Numbered from the stretch's first letter, positions 9,291 to 18,183 are shown. The stretch: 64,000 nucleotides of DNA from Desulfoluna butyratoxydans (GCF_900699765.1 NZ_CAADHO010000002.1:186001-250000); one strand, 5' to 3'. Notes: generated by a model not told the origin, from the sequence alone. Made by a program: numbers and translations.

Positions 9291-9343
9291 CGTCCGTCAC
9301 CACCTTCAACTGTAAAACAGCAAAAACCCAAAAAGCCTCCGAC

Positions 9344-9434
9344 GGGCAGGGGATGATCCCCTGCACCCCAGAAGGCGAATGCTCCCGGCCTTCGTTCCTC
9401 AGGCCGCTCACATTCGCTGACGGGCTGCGCCCGT
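9344..9434 (-). repeat. modular palindromic element, type C (reverse)
   Basis: Starts GCCTCCGACGGG, followed by the hairpin GCAGGGGAT-G-ATCCCCTGC. A degenerate stem at 9375-9390 with 9402-9417 then surrounds the loop TTCGTTCCTCA. It ends with ACGGGC-TGC-GCCCGT. It lies between the uvrA start and the toxin-antitoxin operon. The same modules recur at 14365-14449, 25180-25267 and 39584-39683. Confidence 0.8.
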
Positions 9435-9488
9435 GGCAGAGAAAGCCTTGGGCCTGGCTTTTCGCTGGTGTTTTCAAACCAAAAACAA

Positions 9489-9525
9489 AGGGGTCTCACA
9501 ATGCGCAACGCATCGTGAAACCCCT
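9489..9525. terminator. long imperfect hairpin downstream of brnA
   Basis: AGGGGTCTCACAATGCG pairs with CGCATCGTGAAACCCCT (two mismatches) around a three-base loop. It lies in the gene-free 9291-9697 stretch, beyond the end of the minus-strand toxin-antitoxin operon. There is no T run, so termination is only a guess. Confidence 0.4.
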
Positions 9526-9697
9526 ACAATGTGGTACCTGAACCGGCTGTTGTCAAGACGATTGACCCAGGAAACGGCTGCTGCTTTTTTCGTTCATTGC
9601 CGACCCCTTGCACTTCAAGGGTCGAGGCCCATCCATCACACCAGCCAGAAATAATCCTGCCGAAAACCGTAATGGGGCCCGCACAGAGGAGATACCA

Positions 9698-9958
9698 TCA
9701 CGACTCCTCCCCATAACCACTCAGCTCTTCACGGATCACCTCACGAAGCCGTGCCTCCGTCAACGGGACATCGGCAAGGGCCAACGCCCGCCTCAGGGCA
9801 TCGTTGATCAAGGTCTGGTACCCCTGGCCCGACGACTCAGCCTTTGCCCTGAAGGCATCAATCACATCATTGTCAAGATAGATGGTGATCCGGGTCTTGC
9901 CGGGTTGCCGAACCACGGCCCCCCTCTTCCCCTTTGTAAAATCATATTCCTTTTCCAT
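9698..9958 (-). CDS. brnA: BrnA-family antitoxin
   Basis: An 86-residue antitoxin and DNA-binding repressor. The C-terminal half has the ribbon-helix-helix pattern of the family (TRITIYLDNDVIDAFRAKAE, then GYQTLINDALRRAL). It should neutralise the BrnT RNase and repress the shared promoter. An open frame runs 26 codons further upstream, but that part lies inside the toxin gene, so the ATG giving MEKEYDFTKGKRG is chosen. It overlaps the 3' end of brnT by 17 bases, the usual toxin-first order of this system. Confidence 0.9.
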   Translation of the reverse strand: MEKEYDFTKGKRGAVVRQPGKTRITIYLDNDVIDAFRAKAESSGQGYQTLINDALRRALALADVPLTEARLREVIREELSGYGEES

Positions 9959-10214
9959 AACTTTTCCTCTCGCGCTTTGTCGCTTTTCGAGCCGAAATAA
10001 TGCGTATGCACTCTCCGCGATACACATACACGACAACCACCAGGAAACCTGTCATCGACATGCCAAGCGTGACATGCCGTTTTTCTCCGGCATGGACCTG
10101 CTCTTCCAAAGTCAGGGCAAGGGCATCCCACAGCGCTGCCTCAGCATCAGAAAACCGAACACCGTGCTTGATCATATTCAGCGCAGCTTTATCAGGGTCC
10201 CATATGATTTCCAT
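9942..10214 (-). CDS. brnT: BrnT-family toxin
   Basis: A 90-residue toxin of the BrnT family, a RelE-like ribosome-independent RNase that inhibits translation. Family hallmarks are visible: the N-terminal WDPDKAALNMIKHGVRFSDA, then RHVTLGMSMTGFLVVVVYV and the basic C-terminal IRIISARKATKRERKSY. It is the first gene of a type II toxin-antitoxin operon, with brnA overlapping its end. The start codon lies only about seven bases after the predicted -10 box and no Shine-Dalgarno sequence precedes it, so the message may be leaderless. Confidence 0.92.
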   Translation of the reverse strand: MEIIWDPDKAALNMIKHGVRFSDAEAALWDALALTLEEQVHAGEKRHVTLGMSMTGFLVVVVYVYRGECIRIISARKATKRERKSYGKGI

Positions 10215-10221
10215 GGGTTAA

Positions 10222-10250
10222 ATTATACATATGTCGTATGCATAAACCAA
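10222..10250 (-). promoter_or_regulatory. brnTA promoter and likely operator
   Basis: On the minus strand TTGGTT, a 17-base spacer and a perfect TATAAT lie directly before the brnT start. The spacer contains the imperfect palindrome TATGCATA-CGACA-TATGTATA, well placed for BrnA autorepression. Confidence 0.7.
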
Positions 10251-10374
10251 TAGCTGGACGTATTTTATTGATGAACACGCCGCGATGATGAACCTCTTGC
10301 GATAGCTCCTGAATCAATGCGGCAACAAAAAAATGGATGGGGAAAAGATATAAAAAAGCGTGACGATTCAGCAA

Positions 10375-10596
10375 GCCTTCGGCAGCGACGCCGGAGGCAG
10401 TGCGGTTAAATCGATAAGGAACAAGCGACGACAACGTATCCTGTTACGTCGAAGCTTGTGGACCAACCCGAACAAACCATCAGCGTTTATGTCGGGCGAA
10501 GCCCGAGTCGAAGGCCCTTGCGCTTTGGCCCGAGGAACGAGGGACAAAGCGCAAGGGCAATCAGCTTTCGAGGTGGCTCACCTCGCCGCCGGAGGC
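10375..10596 (+). repeat. modular palindromic element, type A (copy 1)
   Basis: A 222-bp copy: GCCTTCGGC end, the module GGCAGTGCGGTTAAATCG, a CGTTTATGTCGGGCGAAGCC region, and a stem at 10514-10531 with 10541-10558 (one mismatch) around GAGGAACGA. Next come the hairpin CGAGGTG-GCT-CACCTCG and the terminal CCGCCGGAGGC. It fills the gap between the brnTA promoter and the end of metH; its flanking T-rich module stops at the metH stop codon. Confidence 0.9.
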
Positions 10597-10611
10597 AAGG
10601 CTTTTTCGCCC

Positions 10612-13600
10612 TTAGAAATATTTCACCTCAGGGTGGAAGCAGACGATGGCGGCAGTGGAGCTGGTGGGGTAGAAGCCCCCGGCGTCGGTGAGGACGGCGC
10701 CCAGGCTTTCGCCTCCCAGCAGGTCGAAGATCTGGCGGTTGGCTTCGATGTTCACACCTGGGTAGCCGGGGCTGAAGCGCTTGCCGTTCCCGTTGGAAAA
10801 TCCTGCCATCTTCTTGACCCGCTCATTGAGCAGGGCGGCGAAGTCTTCGGCCACGCGGTCGGCCACGCCCTGGAGGAGATGGGCGGAGGCGGATTCGTTG
10901 GCTTCCTGAAAGGCGTTCACCTGGGAGGCTGAGGCCTTTCCGGCTGTTGCCATCTGGAAACCCACCACGTCTGTGACGCCGTCTCCCACAGGGCGGAAAT
11001 AGCGGGCCAGGCTCACCTTTTTGCCGTCCACGGCCATGGGGGGCATGGGAATGCGGCAGAGCTCCACGTCATGGGCGTCGGGATCGTAGACGATGAGGTC
11101 GTCGCCCTCGCTGTTGCAGGGGTAGAGGGCCACGCGCCCCTTGGGCACCACCCAGCCGTTCTCACCGGCATTCTTGATCCAGGCATCGATCTCGGCATCG
11201 GCGGCCTCGTCGGTGAGCCCCCGCTCCAGGCGCTTGCTGCGGCTCCCTTCCCGCCAGTTCAGGGCCAGCAGGGATTTTCGGTTGAGGGGAATGTCCTCCA
11301 CCCTGGGCGAAAAGGTGATGGTGCCGTGGCAGATGGAGTCGCTGAGCCCTTCAAAGGAGATCCCCAGGGCGGGCAGCTCTTCGGGTGCTGCCTTGGGCTT
11401 TCCGCCCAGGGCGGCTTTGAGGGCCTCGCCGTTGGCCTCGATAAAGGCGTCGCGATCATCGGAGCAGAGGTGCTCCATGACGTTGACGCAGGTCATGGAG
11501 GAGTCGCAGTAGAAGACGTCTTTCCTCATGGCCTCGGGGTTCTCGTCCCCTGCCATGGCCACGGAGGCCGCGTGCTTCATGTTCACGGGAGCGCCCCCGA
11601 TGAGAATGGGAAGATCCAGCCCGGCTTCTTTGGCCATGGCCGCCACGGTGATCATGTGGCCTGCGGTCTGGACCAGAAGGGAGCTCATGCCGATGGCGTC
11701 TGCCTTCTCCCGCTTGGCGGTCTCGATGAAATCCGCCAGGGGCACCTGGACCCCCAGGTCGATGACCCGGTAGCCGTAGTTTTCCAGCAAGGTGCGGGTA
11801 AGATCCTTGCCGATGCTGTGAACATCCTGGAACACGGTGCCCAGCACCAGGGTTCCTTTATAAGAGACCGCGCCCCCTTCGGAGGTGCCCAGCACCGCTT
11901 CGATGTACGTCATCACCTGCTTCATGACGTCGGCGGACTTGAGCAGGTGGGGCAGGGAGACCTCGCCCCGGGCAAAGCGGGCCCCCAGCTCCTCCATGGC
12001 CGCCATGAGGTGGCCGGAGATGAAGTCGATGGGCTCGATGGTCTTCAGGGCCTCGGCGGCCTGAACCACCACGGCGTCCTTGTAGGCAAACTCGGCACCG
12101 CGAACCTCCAGGGTGCCGGGCCGGGCTTCGCGAACCCCGTCCTTGATGCGCTCACACACCGCCTCGTCTGCGGGCAGGTCGTCGTAGTTCTTCTTCTTCA
12201 CCTTGCGCAGGCCGCTCTTGGCTTCGGCCACCTCTTCCAACTCGGCATAGGCGTCCATGTCCCGCTTGAGGATGATGGCAAGGGCCAGGTCGTAGTCCTT
12301 TTTGTCGATGCTCTCCACGGGCACATAATGGTTGGGGTTGACAATGGCCGCGTCCAGGCCGAGCTTTTTGCCTTCGTCCAGGAAGACGGAGGTCAGCACC
12401 ATGCGCATGTAGGGTTTCTTGGCCAGGCCGTTGGTGAGGTTGCTCACCCCGATGGTGGTCTTGAGACCGGGTGCCAGGGCCTTGATCTTCGGGATAGAGT
12501 TGAGGGACTCCATGGCGAAGTTGAGCCCCTCTTCGGATTCGGAGCCGATGGGAAAGGCGTTGATGTCCACAAAGAGCTGGCGGGGGGCGATGCCGTAGGT
12601 GCCGCACACATCGGCCATGGCCTTGGCGATGCGCACCTTTTCGTCCGCCTTCTGGGCCGGGCCGGTGTCGTCGGCGCAGAGGCCGATGTACAGGGGCGAG
12701 TGAAAGGCCGTGGTTTTCAAAATCTGTTCGGCTTTGCTGATGCCGCCCTCCACGCTCTCCATGGAGATGGAGTTGATCAGGGGACGTCCCGGGTAGGCCT
12801 TCACCCCTTCTGCCAGGGCCTCGGGGTCAAAGGAGTCGATGCTCATGACGCCGCGGAAATCGCCGGTCATGGCCTGGATCACCTCGGGCAGCACCTCGGC
12901 GGTGTCCACCACGTTGGAGTCCATGCAGACGTCGAGGACCGAGGTGCCCAGGTCTTCGATCTGCTCCCGCACCACCTCGGCCAGGGCGTCCACGTCCATG
13001 GGGCCTTCGCTCTCCACGGCGTCCCGTACCTTTTTGGAGCCGCGCACGTTGAGCCGCTCGCCGATACGGAGGAACTCCCCCTCTTCGATGGCCACGCTCT
13101 CCTGGGGCCCGGAGAGGCGCAGGAGGCCGTCGGGCTGCCGCCGGGCAGGGGCCACGCCCTTAAGGCGATCGGAGATCGCCCGGATATGGTCCGGGCTGGT
13201 GCCGCAGCACCCCCCCACCATGTTCACCCCGTACCGGGTGACAAATTTTTCCAGCTGATCGGCAAAGAGGTCCGGCCCCAGCTTATAAACGGTGCGGCCG
13301 AACTCGGACTCGGGCATGCCCGCGTTGGGAAGCACGGAGATGGGAATGTCCTGGGTCTCGGACAGCTTCTTGATGGTGGGTTCCATCAGGTCCGGACCGA
13401 TGGAGCAGTTGATGCCGAACACATCCACACCGCAGGCCGCAAGGGTGGTGGAGGCCGCCACGATCTCCGTGTTGAAGATCTGCATGCGGGAGAATTCGTT
13501 CACCGTCACCTGTGCCATGAGGGGCAGGCGAACGCCTTTTTCGTCCATGGCCTTTTTGGCTCCGGCCACGGCCGCTTTCAGCTCCAGGATATCCTGCTGG

Positions 13601-14181
13601 GTCTCCAAAAGGAGGATGTCCACCCCGCCGTCGATGAGGGCCGTGACCTGGTGAAAAAAGTTCTCCTCGATGAGCTCCCAGGTGCCCCGCTTGAGGTCGG
13701 CGTCCGTGGGAGAGAGCACGTAGTTGGACGGCCCGATGGACCCCACCACGTACAGGGGACGGCCGTCGTAATCGGCATCGGCCTTGTGGGCATCCACAGC
13801 CCGACGGGCCACGGCCGCGGCCGCAAGGCTCATCTCCCGGGCCATCTCATGGGAGGAGAGGGAAGCCAGGTCCACGCCCTCGGGCACGCCGCGAAACGCC
13901 GTGGTGTCAAGGTCCGTGAAATCGTACTCCTCAAGGCGCAGGGCGCTGGCACCAAAGGTGTTGGTCTCAATGGCATGGGCCCCGGCCCGCAGATACTGCA
14001 GATGGATGTCCATCAAATCATCGGGCCGGGAAAAACTGAGCAGGTCGCTCAGCATCACATACGACTCCCCCCCGAAATCCGCAGGGGTGAGCCCCAGCTG
14101 CTGAATCATGGTCCCCATGGCGCCGTCCAGGAACACCACGTTGTCCTTCACATACCGCAAAAATTCTTCGTGCTTCGTCAT
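10612..14181 (-). CDS. metH: cobalamin-dependent methionine synthase
   Basis: A 1189-residue MetH that transfers a methyl group from 5-methyltetrahydrofolate to homocysteine through cobalamin. All four modules are present: the homocysteine-binding barrel (zinc cysteines in FGINCSIGPD and GGCCGTSPDHI, about residues 1-330), the pterin-binding barrel (about 350-620), the B12 domain with the cobalt-ligand motif DVHSIG (about 650-890), and the AdoMet reactivation domain ending RFSPGYPG...CFHPEV. The size is close to the E. coli enzyme (1227). The ATG at 14181 follows AAGGTG; a TTG two codons upstream is less likely. The ArsR-methyltransferase gene upstream on the same strand is its probable regulator. 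I see no cobalamin riboswitch in the 284-base gap. Confidence 0.97.
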   Translation of the reverse strand: MTKHEEFLRYVKDNVVFLDGAMGTMIQQLGLTPADFGGESYVMLSDLLSFSRPDDLMDIHLQYLRAGAHAIETNTFGASALRLEEYDFTDLDTTAFRGVPEGVDLASLSSHEMAREMSLAAAAVARRAVDAHKADADYDGRPLYVVGSIGPSNYVLSPTDADLKRGTWELIEENFFHQVTALIDGGVDILLLETQQDILELKAAVAGAKKAMDEKGVRLPLMAQVTVNEFSRMQIFNTEIVAASTTLAACGVDVFGINCSIGPDLMEPTIKKLSETQDIPISVLPNAGMPESEFGRTVYKLGPDLFADQLEKFVTRYGVNMVGGCCGTSPDHIRAISDRLKGVAPARRQPDGLLRLSGPQESVAIEEGEFLRIGERLNVRGSKKVRDAVESEGPMDVDALAEVVREQIEDLGTSVLDVCMDSNVVDTAEVLPEVIQAMTGDFRGVMSIDSFDPEALAEGVKAYPGRPLINSISMESVEGGISKAEQILKTTAFHSPLYIGLCADDTGPAQKADEKVRIAKAMADVCGTYGIAPRQLFVDINAFPIGSESEEGLNFAMESLNSIPKIKALAPGLKTTIGVSNLTNGLAKKPYMRMVLTSVFLDEGKKLGLDAAIVNPNHYVPVESIDKKDYDLALAIILKRDMDAYAELEEVAEAKSGLRKVKKKNYDDLPADEAVCERIKDGVREARPGTLEVRGAEFAYKDAVVVQAAEALKTIEPIDFISGHLMAAMEELGARFARGEVSLPHLLKSADVMKQVMTYIEAVLGTSEGGAVSYKGTLVLGTVFQDVHSIGKDLTRTLLENYGYRVIDLGVQVPLADFIETAKREKADAIGMSSLLVQTAGHMITVAAMAKEAGLDLPILIGGAPVNMKHAASVAMAGDENPEAMRKDVFYCDSSMTCVNVMEHLCSDDRDAFIEANGEALKAALGGKPKAAPEELPALGISFEGLSDSICHGTITFSPRVEDIPLNRKSLLALNWREGSRSKRLERGLTDEAADAEIDAWIKNAGENGWVVPKGRVALYPCNSEGDDLIVYDPDAHDVELCRIPMPPMAVDGKKVSLARYFRPVGDGVTDVVGFQMATAGKASASQVNAFQEANESASAHLLQGVADRVAEDFAALLNERVKKMAGFSNGNGKRFSPGYPGVNIEANRQIFDLLGGESLGAVLTDAGGFYPTSSTAAIVCFHPEVKYF

Positions 14182-14242
14182 CGTCAATCACACCTTCGTA
14201 TGTAAATCGTATCCATAAAATCTGTAAAACCGAAAAGCGTTT

Positions 14243-14449
14243 GCCTCCGGCGGCCCTGCCGGGGGCCAAACTTTTAAAAAGTTTGACAAACAGGTTTTAA
14301 GCGTCATTTCAATCTATTCGAGTGCCATCGTGTACCGGCTTTTCTCAGATTCCCAAATCCGTCAGCACATGCTCCGTCCCTGAGGAACGAAGGGACGGAG
14401 CATGTGCGATCCTGGGGTCCAGGGGATTTATCCCCTGGCCGCCGGAGGC
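14243..14449 (+). repeat. modular palindromic element, type BC
   Basis: A 207-bp copy lying between the regulator gene and metH. It starts GCCTCCGGCGGCCCTGCC, continues with the CAAACTTTTAAAAAGTTTG near-palindrome, and then has a perfect 16-bp stem (14365-14380 with 14392-14407) around TGAGGAACGAA. The hairpin CCAGGGGAT/ATCCCCTGG and the terminal CCGCCGGAGGC follow. The stem sequence differs completely from that of the type A copies while the loop is the same. Confidence 0.9.
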
Positions 14450-14465
14450 AAGCTTTTCCTGCCAC

Positions 14466-15383
14466 TCATTCCCACACGGCACAGGCTTGAACGGCCCGGA
14501 AGCGTTCGCTGCGTGAGGGAGGGAGGGTCTCCAGGGAGGTGATCCGAAAGCCTGCATCTTCCATCATGGACTCCAGGTCGGTGGCGGCGAACCCCAGGTG
14601 GAGGTGGCCCAGCTTATCCGTGACCCAGGCCTCGTCATGGGGCAGAAGCTCCATGAGGATCAGGCGTCCCCCGGCCTTGAGGAGCCGTGCCGCCACCTGA
14701 AGGCCCACCATGGGGTCGGGCAGGTGGTGGAGGGTCTGGGAGAGGACAGCCACGTCGCAGCAGCTGTCCGGCAGGTCCAGGGTCGTCATGTCCCCTTCCA
14801 CGAACCGCACGTTGGTGAGCCCGACGCGCTCGGCGTGGGCCCGTGCCGCAGACAGAGCCGAACCACTGATATCCACGCCCACCACTTCGTCGCAGGCCCG
14901 GGCCAGTTCAGCGGTGAGGATCCCGCCGCCGCACCCCAGGTCCACGGCACGTTCCATGGTAGGCAAAAGGGTCATGATCATGCGGGACCAGGCGTGCCAG
15001 GACTCGCCGGGAGCCAGAAGCCGCTCGTGGAGTCCGGGGGTGTCGCCCTCCCGGGCTTCCAGCACGTCGGCCAGGCGCACCAGGTCGTGGCGGCTGTCCT
15101 CGGTGCTGCGGACCCGGTCCATGAGCAGAGCCCAGAGGGGTCGCCCCTCTTCCGGCACCTCGCCCTCTTCCGAGAGACGATAGAAGGTTTTCAGCCCTTC
15201 CCGGCGCTCCCGCACCAGCCCGGCTTTCTTGAGGGTCCCCACCTGCTTGGAGACCCCGGACTGGGCCAGCCCGAGGATGGTGGTCAGCTCGGTGACGTTC
15301 AAGGGGGTCTCGGACAGGAGCCGCAGCACGCGAAGCCGGGTTTCATCGGCCACGATCCGCAACAGGGAAGCCATCTCTTTCAT
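14466..15383 (-). CDS. ArsR-family regulator fused to a SAM-dependent methyltransferase (SahR-like)
   Basis: A 305-residue two-domain protein. Residues 1-75 are a winged-helix ArsR domain (ADETRLRVLRLLSETPLNVTEL). The C-terminal part (about 135-290) is a class I methyltransferase with motif I VDLGCGGG and the DVAVLSQTLHHLPDP region. In Proteobacteria, ArsR proteins of this architecture include SahR, which responds to S-adenosylhomocysteine and controls methionine-cycle genes. The position directly upstream of metH fits that role; assignment as SahR is inference. No metal-binding CXC motif of classical ArsR is visible. A symmetrical 26-bp palindrome lies 24 bases before its start. Confidence 0.85.
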   Translation of the reverse strand: MKEMASLLRIVADETRLRVLRLLSETPLNVTELTTILGLAQSGVSKQVGTLKKAGLVRERREGLKTFYRLSEEGEVPEEGRPLWALLMDRVRSTEDSRHDLVRLADVLEAREGDTPGLHERLLAPGESWHAWSRMIMTLLPTMERAVDLGCGGGILTAELARACDEVVGVDISGSALSAARAHAERVGLTNVRFVEGDMTTLDLPDSCCDVAVLSQTLHHLPDPMVGLQVAARLLKAGGRLILMELLPHDEAWVTDKLGHLHLGFAATDLESMMEDAGFRITSLETLPPSRSERFRAVQACAVWE

Positions 15384-15406
15384 CCGTTTGCTCCGTTGTC
15401 AGTTAA

Positions 15407-15432
15407 TATCACCACATTCGAATACAGTGATA
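15407..15432. promoter_or_regulatory. palindromic operator candidate for the SahR-like regulator
   Basis: TATCAC and GTGATA (six bases each) are placed exactly symmetrically around a central ATTCGAAT (15416-15423), 24 bases upstream of the regulator start. This fits an autoregulatory operator. A weaker related sequence (ATCACACCTTCGTATG) lies just upstream of metH. Confidence 0.6.
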
Positions 15433-15550
15433 AACCCTTATCTGTCAATGATTTTTCTTGGGATTGGAGGACGGGCTGTGGTACCCAATGACCAGTGAGG
15501 AAAAAGGAAAAGAACGCACACCCACCAGCACAAACCCAGGGGAGGCCACC

Positions 15551-15838
15551 ATGGTTGTGGGCGTACTGAAATTGCAGTTTCAGCTGTTCGGGGTCACGAG
15601 CCTCAAGGAGAAACGAAAGGTGGTGAAGGGTATCGTCGGCCGCATCCGAAGCCAGTTTGATGCTGCTGCCGCAGAAACGGGCCTGAACGACCTCCACCAG
15701 AGCGCCGAGGTGGGCGTCACCATCGTGGGCAACGACGCCCGCCTCATCAACTCCCGTCTGGACAAGATCGTGGACGCGGTGGAGGCCTGGGGGCTGGCCG
15801 TTCTTTCAGGTTCGGAGATGGAGATTATTCATGTCTGA
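15551..15838 (+). CDS. DUF503 family protein
   Basis: A 95-residue protein matching the small DUF503 family (YlxP-like): VVGVLKLQFQLFGVTSLKEKRKVV at the N-terminus and SAEVGVTIVGND in the middle. Members are often found beside translation genes and have been linked to ribosome maturation, but the function is not settled. The open frame continues upstream, but GGGGAGG before the ATG at 15551 and the family start (MVVGVLKLQF) fix this start. It is transcribed divergently from the ArsR-methyltransferase gene and is followed by a repeat element. Confidence 0.85.
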   Translation: MVVGVLKLQFQLFGVTSLKEKRKVVKGIVGRIRSQFDAAAAETGLNDLHQSAEVGVTIVGNDARLINSRLDKIVDAVEAWGLAVLSGSEMEIIHV

Positions 15839-15852
15839 AACAGCCATTCCGT

Positions 15853-16081
15853 ATGCCTTCTATTGTTAAAGTCGGAAGCAAACACAAGCCTCCGGCGGCG
15901 AGGTGAGCCACCTCGAAAGCTGATTGCCATTGCGCTTTACCCTTCGTTCCTCAGGGCAAAGCGCAATGGCCTTCGGCCCGGGCTGCGCCCGACATAAACG
16001 CTAATGATTTGTACGGGCTGGCTCACAAGCTTCGAAGTCACAGGATACGTTGTCGCTACTTGCCCATTGCCGATTTAACCG
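15853..16081 (-). repeat. modular palindromic element, type A (copy 2)
   Basis: Reverse copy. The outer flank module TTCTATTGTTAAAGTC precedes GCCTCCGGCGG at 15888. The stem 15926-15942 with 15954-15970 (one mismatch) encloses TTCGTTCCTCA, followed by CGACATAAACGC and GATTTAACCGCACTGCC. At its end it abuts a decayed type E element starting GCCTCCAGCGG (16085 to about 16150). The two fill 15839-16218, which has no gene. Confidence 0.85.
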
Positions 16082-16218
16082 CACTGCCTCCAGCGGATCG
16101 CTTTTTGAAAAAAGCTTCCGTCTCCGCCTTCCGATACGCCGTGACAAGCCGTAAAAACGTTCCGGTTATATGCTGGCGCCCCCGAAAGCAGAGGCAACAG
16201 CACGTTGAGTCATGACGC

Positions 16219-17922
16219 CTAAGCATTTAATTCAAACACGTAGACACCCCGGCTCTGAAACAGCAACCGGGTCCTGGTCTTCAGAAACCGGTCAAACCCC
16301 TCGGCTTCCCCGGGCCGTCCATCTTCCGTGAGGTGTGGCCAGACAATGGACATGTTGATCACGAGGTGAGTGATCCCCTTTGCCTTCAAATAACCAACCA
16401 TCTCATCGGCAGACCGAAGTGCCGTCCCCCGGTTCAGGAGCCCCCGCAAATGCCCCCCGCTGTCCGGCACATAGGGGATATCGCAGTAGTAGCCACGCTT
16501 TCCCAGGTAGACAAAATAGAGCAGGTCCGTCGGGGCCAGGGCCTTGTTGACGAACCGAAAGGCATCATGTTCCACGCGATACCGGGCCACATAGCTGTCC
16601 CGGTCCACCTCCCCCGCCAGATAGGGCAGGGGATTGACGTAGCGGTACAGGTAGGCGGCGTAGGCTCCGTTCACAAAGAGGCCGTAGGCCACAAACAGGG
16701 CCAGGCAGGCCAGCCCCACCCGTCGCACCCTGGGCCGTGTCGCCTGCCCCAGGGTATCCATCGACAGTTTCAGCCCGTACACGGCCAGCAGCACCAGGTG
16801 GGGCACCACAGGCACCAGGTACCGCACCCGCACCGCCGTCAGGCAGATGGCCAGGCCAATATAGATCCAGGAGATAAACAGGAGGCAACCCACATCGCTA
16901 CGCCAGGCATCGGGCATGCGTCGCCAGAAAAGAATCAGGGGGACAAAAAGAAAGAGAAGGGGCGAAAACCGCCCGTCAAAGAGCCGAGAGTTGCCATCCT
17001 GTCCCTGAAAAAAAAGCCTCACGGGCAGCAGGGCCAGGTCCAGGGAGGATTCGTCATAGATCAGCCGCCGCACCTGAAGCGGGTGCATGCGCCCAGGCCC
17101 CTTTTCCTTCGGCGAGGCAGAGGCCTTCACAGCCGCCACCGGGGCCTTTGGCGGAGGCTCAAACAGAGCCTTCCTCACCTTCTGCACCGTGCCGTTGTAA
17201 AGAGGGTAGATAGGGTTGCCCGTCCACACCGTGTTGCGAATCCCCGTGGGCCCGTAGGCCAGCAGGGCCGCCACCACAAACAGGGCGGCAAGCCCGATGG
17301 CCCTGATATCCCGATGTGCCTCTTTGGGCACGGTTCGGCTCACCATCAGGGGTACCAGGGCAGACAGGATCATGAGCACCAGCAGCCCGTTGTACTTCAC
17401 CCCCAGCCCAAGGCCGCAGAGCACCCCGGCCCAGGCCACGCCCTTCCATCCGGAGAAGCCGTTTTCACGGCACCGAAAAAGAGCCAGGGTCGCCGCCAGG
17501 GAGAAAAAAGCCAGCCCCAGGTCCACGTACACCGTTGTGGAGAGCTTCATGATGACAGGCGTGGTCAAAAACAAAAAAGCCCCGGCCAGCCCCCAGGGAC
17601 CGCCCAGGGCCTTGCGCAGGTACCGGTACAAGAGCACGGCCGTGCCCAGGCCAAAGGCAAAATGGATAAACTTGGGCAGGGTGTCGCTGCCCAGGGCCAG
17701 GCTTGCCCAGTAAAGCACATCCAGGTTCATGGGATAGTACGCCCACTCCATGGTGGGGATCTCCACCATACCCCCGGCTTTAAGATAGAGTTTGGGCACC
17801 GCCAGGTGATGCACCAGGGCGTCCCGGCTCACTGGGGGCACCAGGCACAACAGCGCGATAAACCCCACCACACAAGCCAACCCCGCCCACAACCCTCTGC
17901 TCAGTACCCGACTCCTCTGCAA
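16219..17922 (-). CDS. polytopic membrane glycosyltransferase, GT39/ArnT-like
   Basis: A 567-residue inner-membrane protein with about eleven hydrophobic segments and a short soluble C-terminal region. The first periplasmic loop has RDALVHHLAVPKLYL, with the acidic/basic pattern typical of polyprenyl-phosphate-sugar-dependent glycosyltransferases (GT-C fold). Such enzymes add sugars or arabinose-like groups to lipid A or proteins from a lipid-linked donor. No ATG suits the start. A TTG at 17922, seven bases after GGGAG, begins NLQRSRVLSRG-type sequence just before the first helix. The frame stays open 95 codons further back, but those codons lie entirely inside repeat DNA and are not believed. 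Confidence 0.75.
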   Translation of the reverse strand: MQRSRVLSRGLWAGLACVVGFIALLCLVPPVSRDALVHHLAVPKLYLKAGGMVEIPTMEWAYYPMNLDVLYWASLALGSDTLPKFIHFAFGLGTAVLLYRYLRKALGGPWGLAGAFLFLTTPVIMKLSTTVYVDLGLAFFSLAATLALFRCRENGFSGWKGVAWAGVLCGLGLGVKYNGLLVLMILSALVPLMVSRTVPKEAHRDIRAIGLAALFVVAALLAYGPTGIRNTVWTGNPIYPLYNGTVQKVRKALFEPPPKAPVAAVKASASPKEKGPGRMHPLQVRRLIYDESSLDLALLPVRLFFQGQDGNSRLFDGRFSPLLFLFVPLILFWRRMPDAWRSDVGCLLFISWIYIGLAICLTAVRVRYLVPVVPHLVLLAVYGLKLSMDTLGQATRPRVRRVGLACLALFVAYGLFVNGAYAAYLYRYVNPLPYLAGEVDRDSYVARYRVEHDAFRFVNKALAPTDLLYFVYLGKRGYYCDIPYVPDSGGHLRGLLNRGTALRSADEMVGYLKAKGITHLVINMSIVWPHLTEDGRPGEAEGFDRFLKTRTRLLFQSRGVYVFELNA

Positions 17923-17943
17923 ATTGCATCTCCCTTCATGTTT

Positions 17944-18183
17944 ACAACCCCTTCTAATGGTCAAACTCACCGGAAAAAGCATGCCTCCGGCGGCGAGGTG
18001 GAGCCACCTCGAAAGCATATTGCCCTTGCGCTTTGTCCCTCGTTCCTCGGGCCATAGCGCAAGGGCCTTCGGCTCGGGCTTCGCCAGACATAAACGCTGA
18101 TGGTTTATGCCAGCTGCTTTACAAGCTTCGAAGTCACAGAATACGCATCCATCATTTTGCTTCTTAGCAGGTTTCACCGCACT
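17944..18183 (-). repeat. modular palindromic element, type A (copy 3)
   Basis: Reverse copy just upstream of the membrane glycosyltransferase gene. The outer flank is followed by GCCTCCGGCGG at 17983, then a stem at 18022-18039 with 18049-18066 (two mismatches) around TCGTTCCTC, the CAAGCTTCGAAGTCACAG module and a GTTTCACCGCACTGCC end. It runs directly into a type D element. Confidence 0.85.

Noticed and set aside
11071..14205. A 1044-codon open frame opposite metH
   Set aside because: Same reason: metH is complete on the other strand, and the antisense translation shows no recognisable family.
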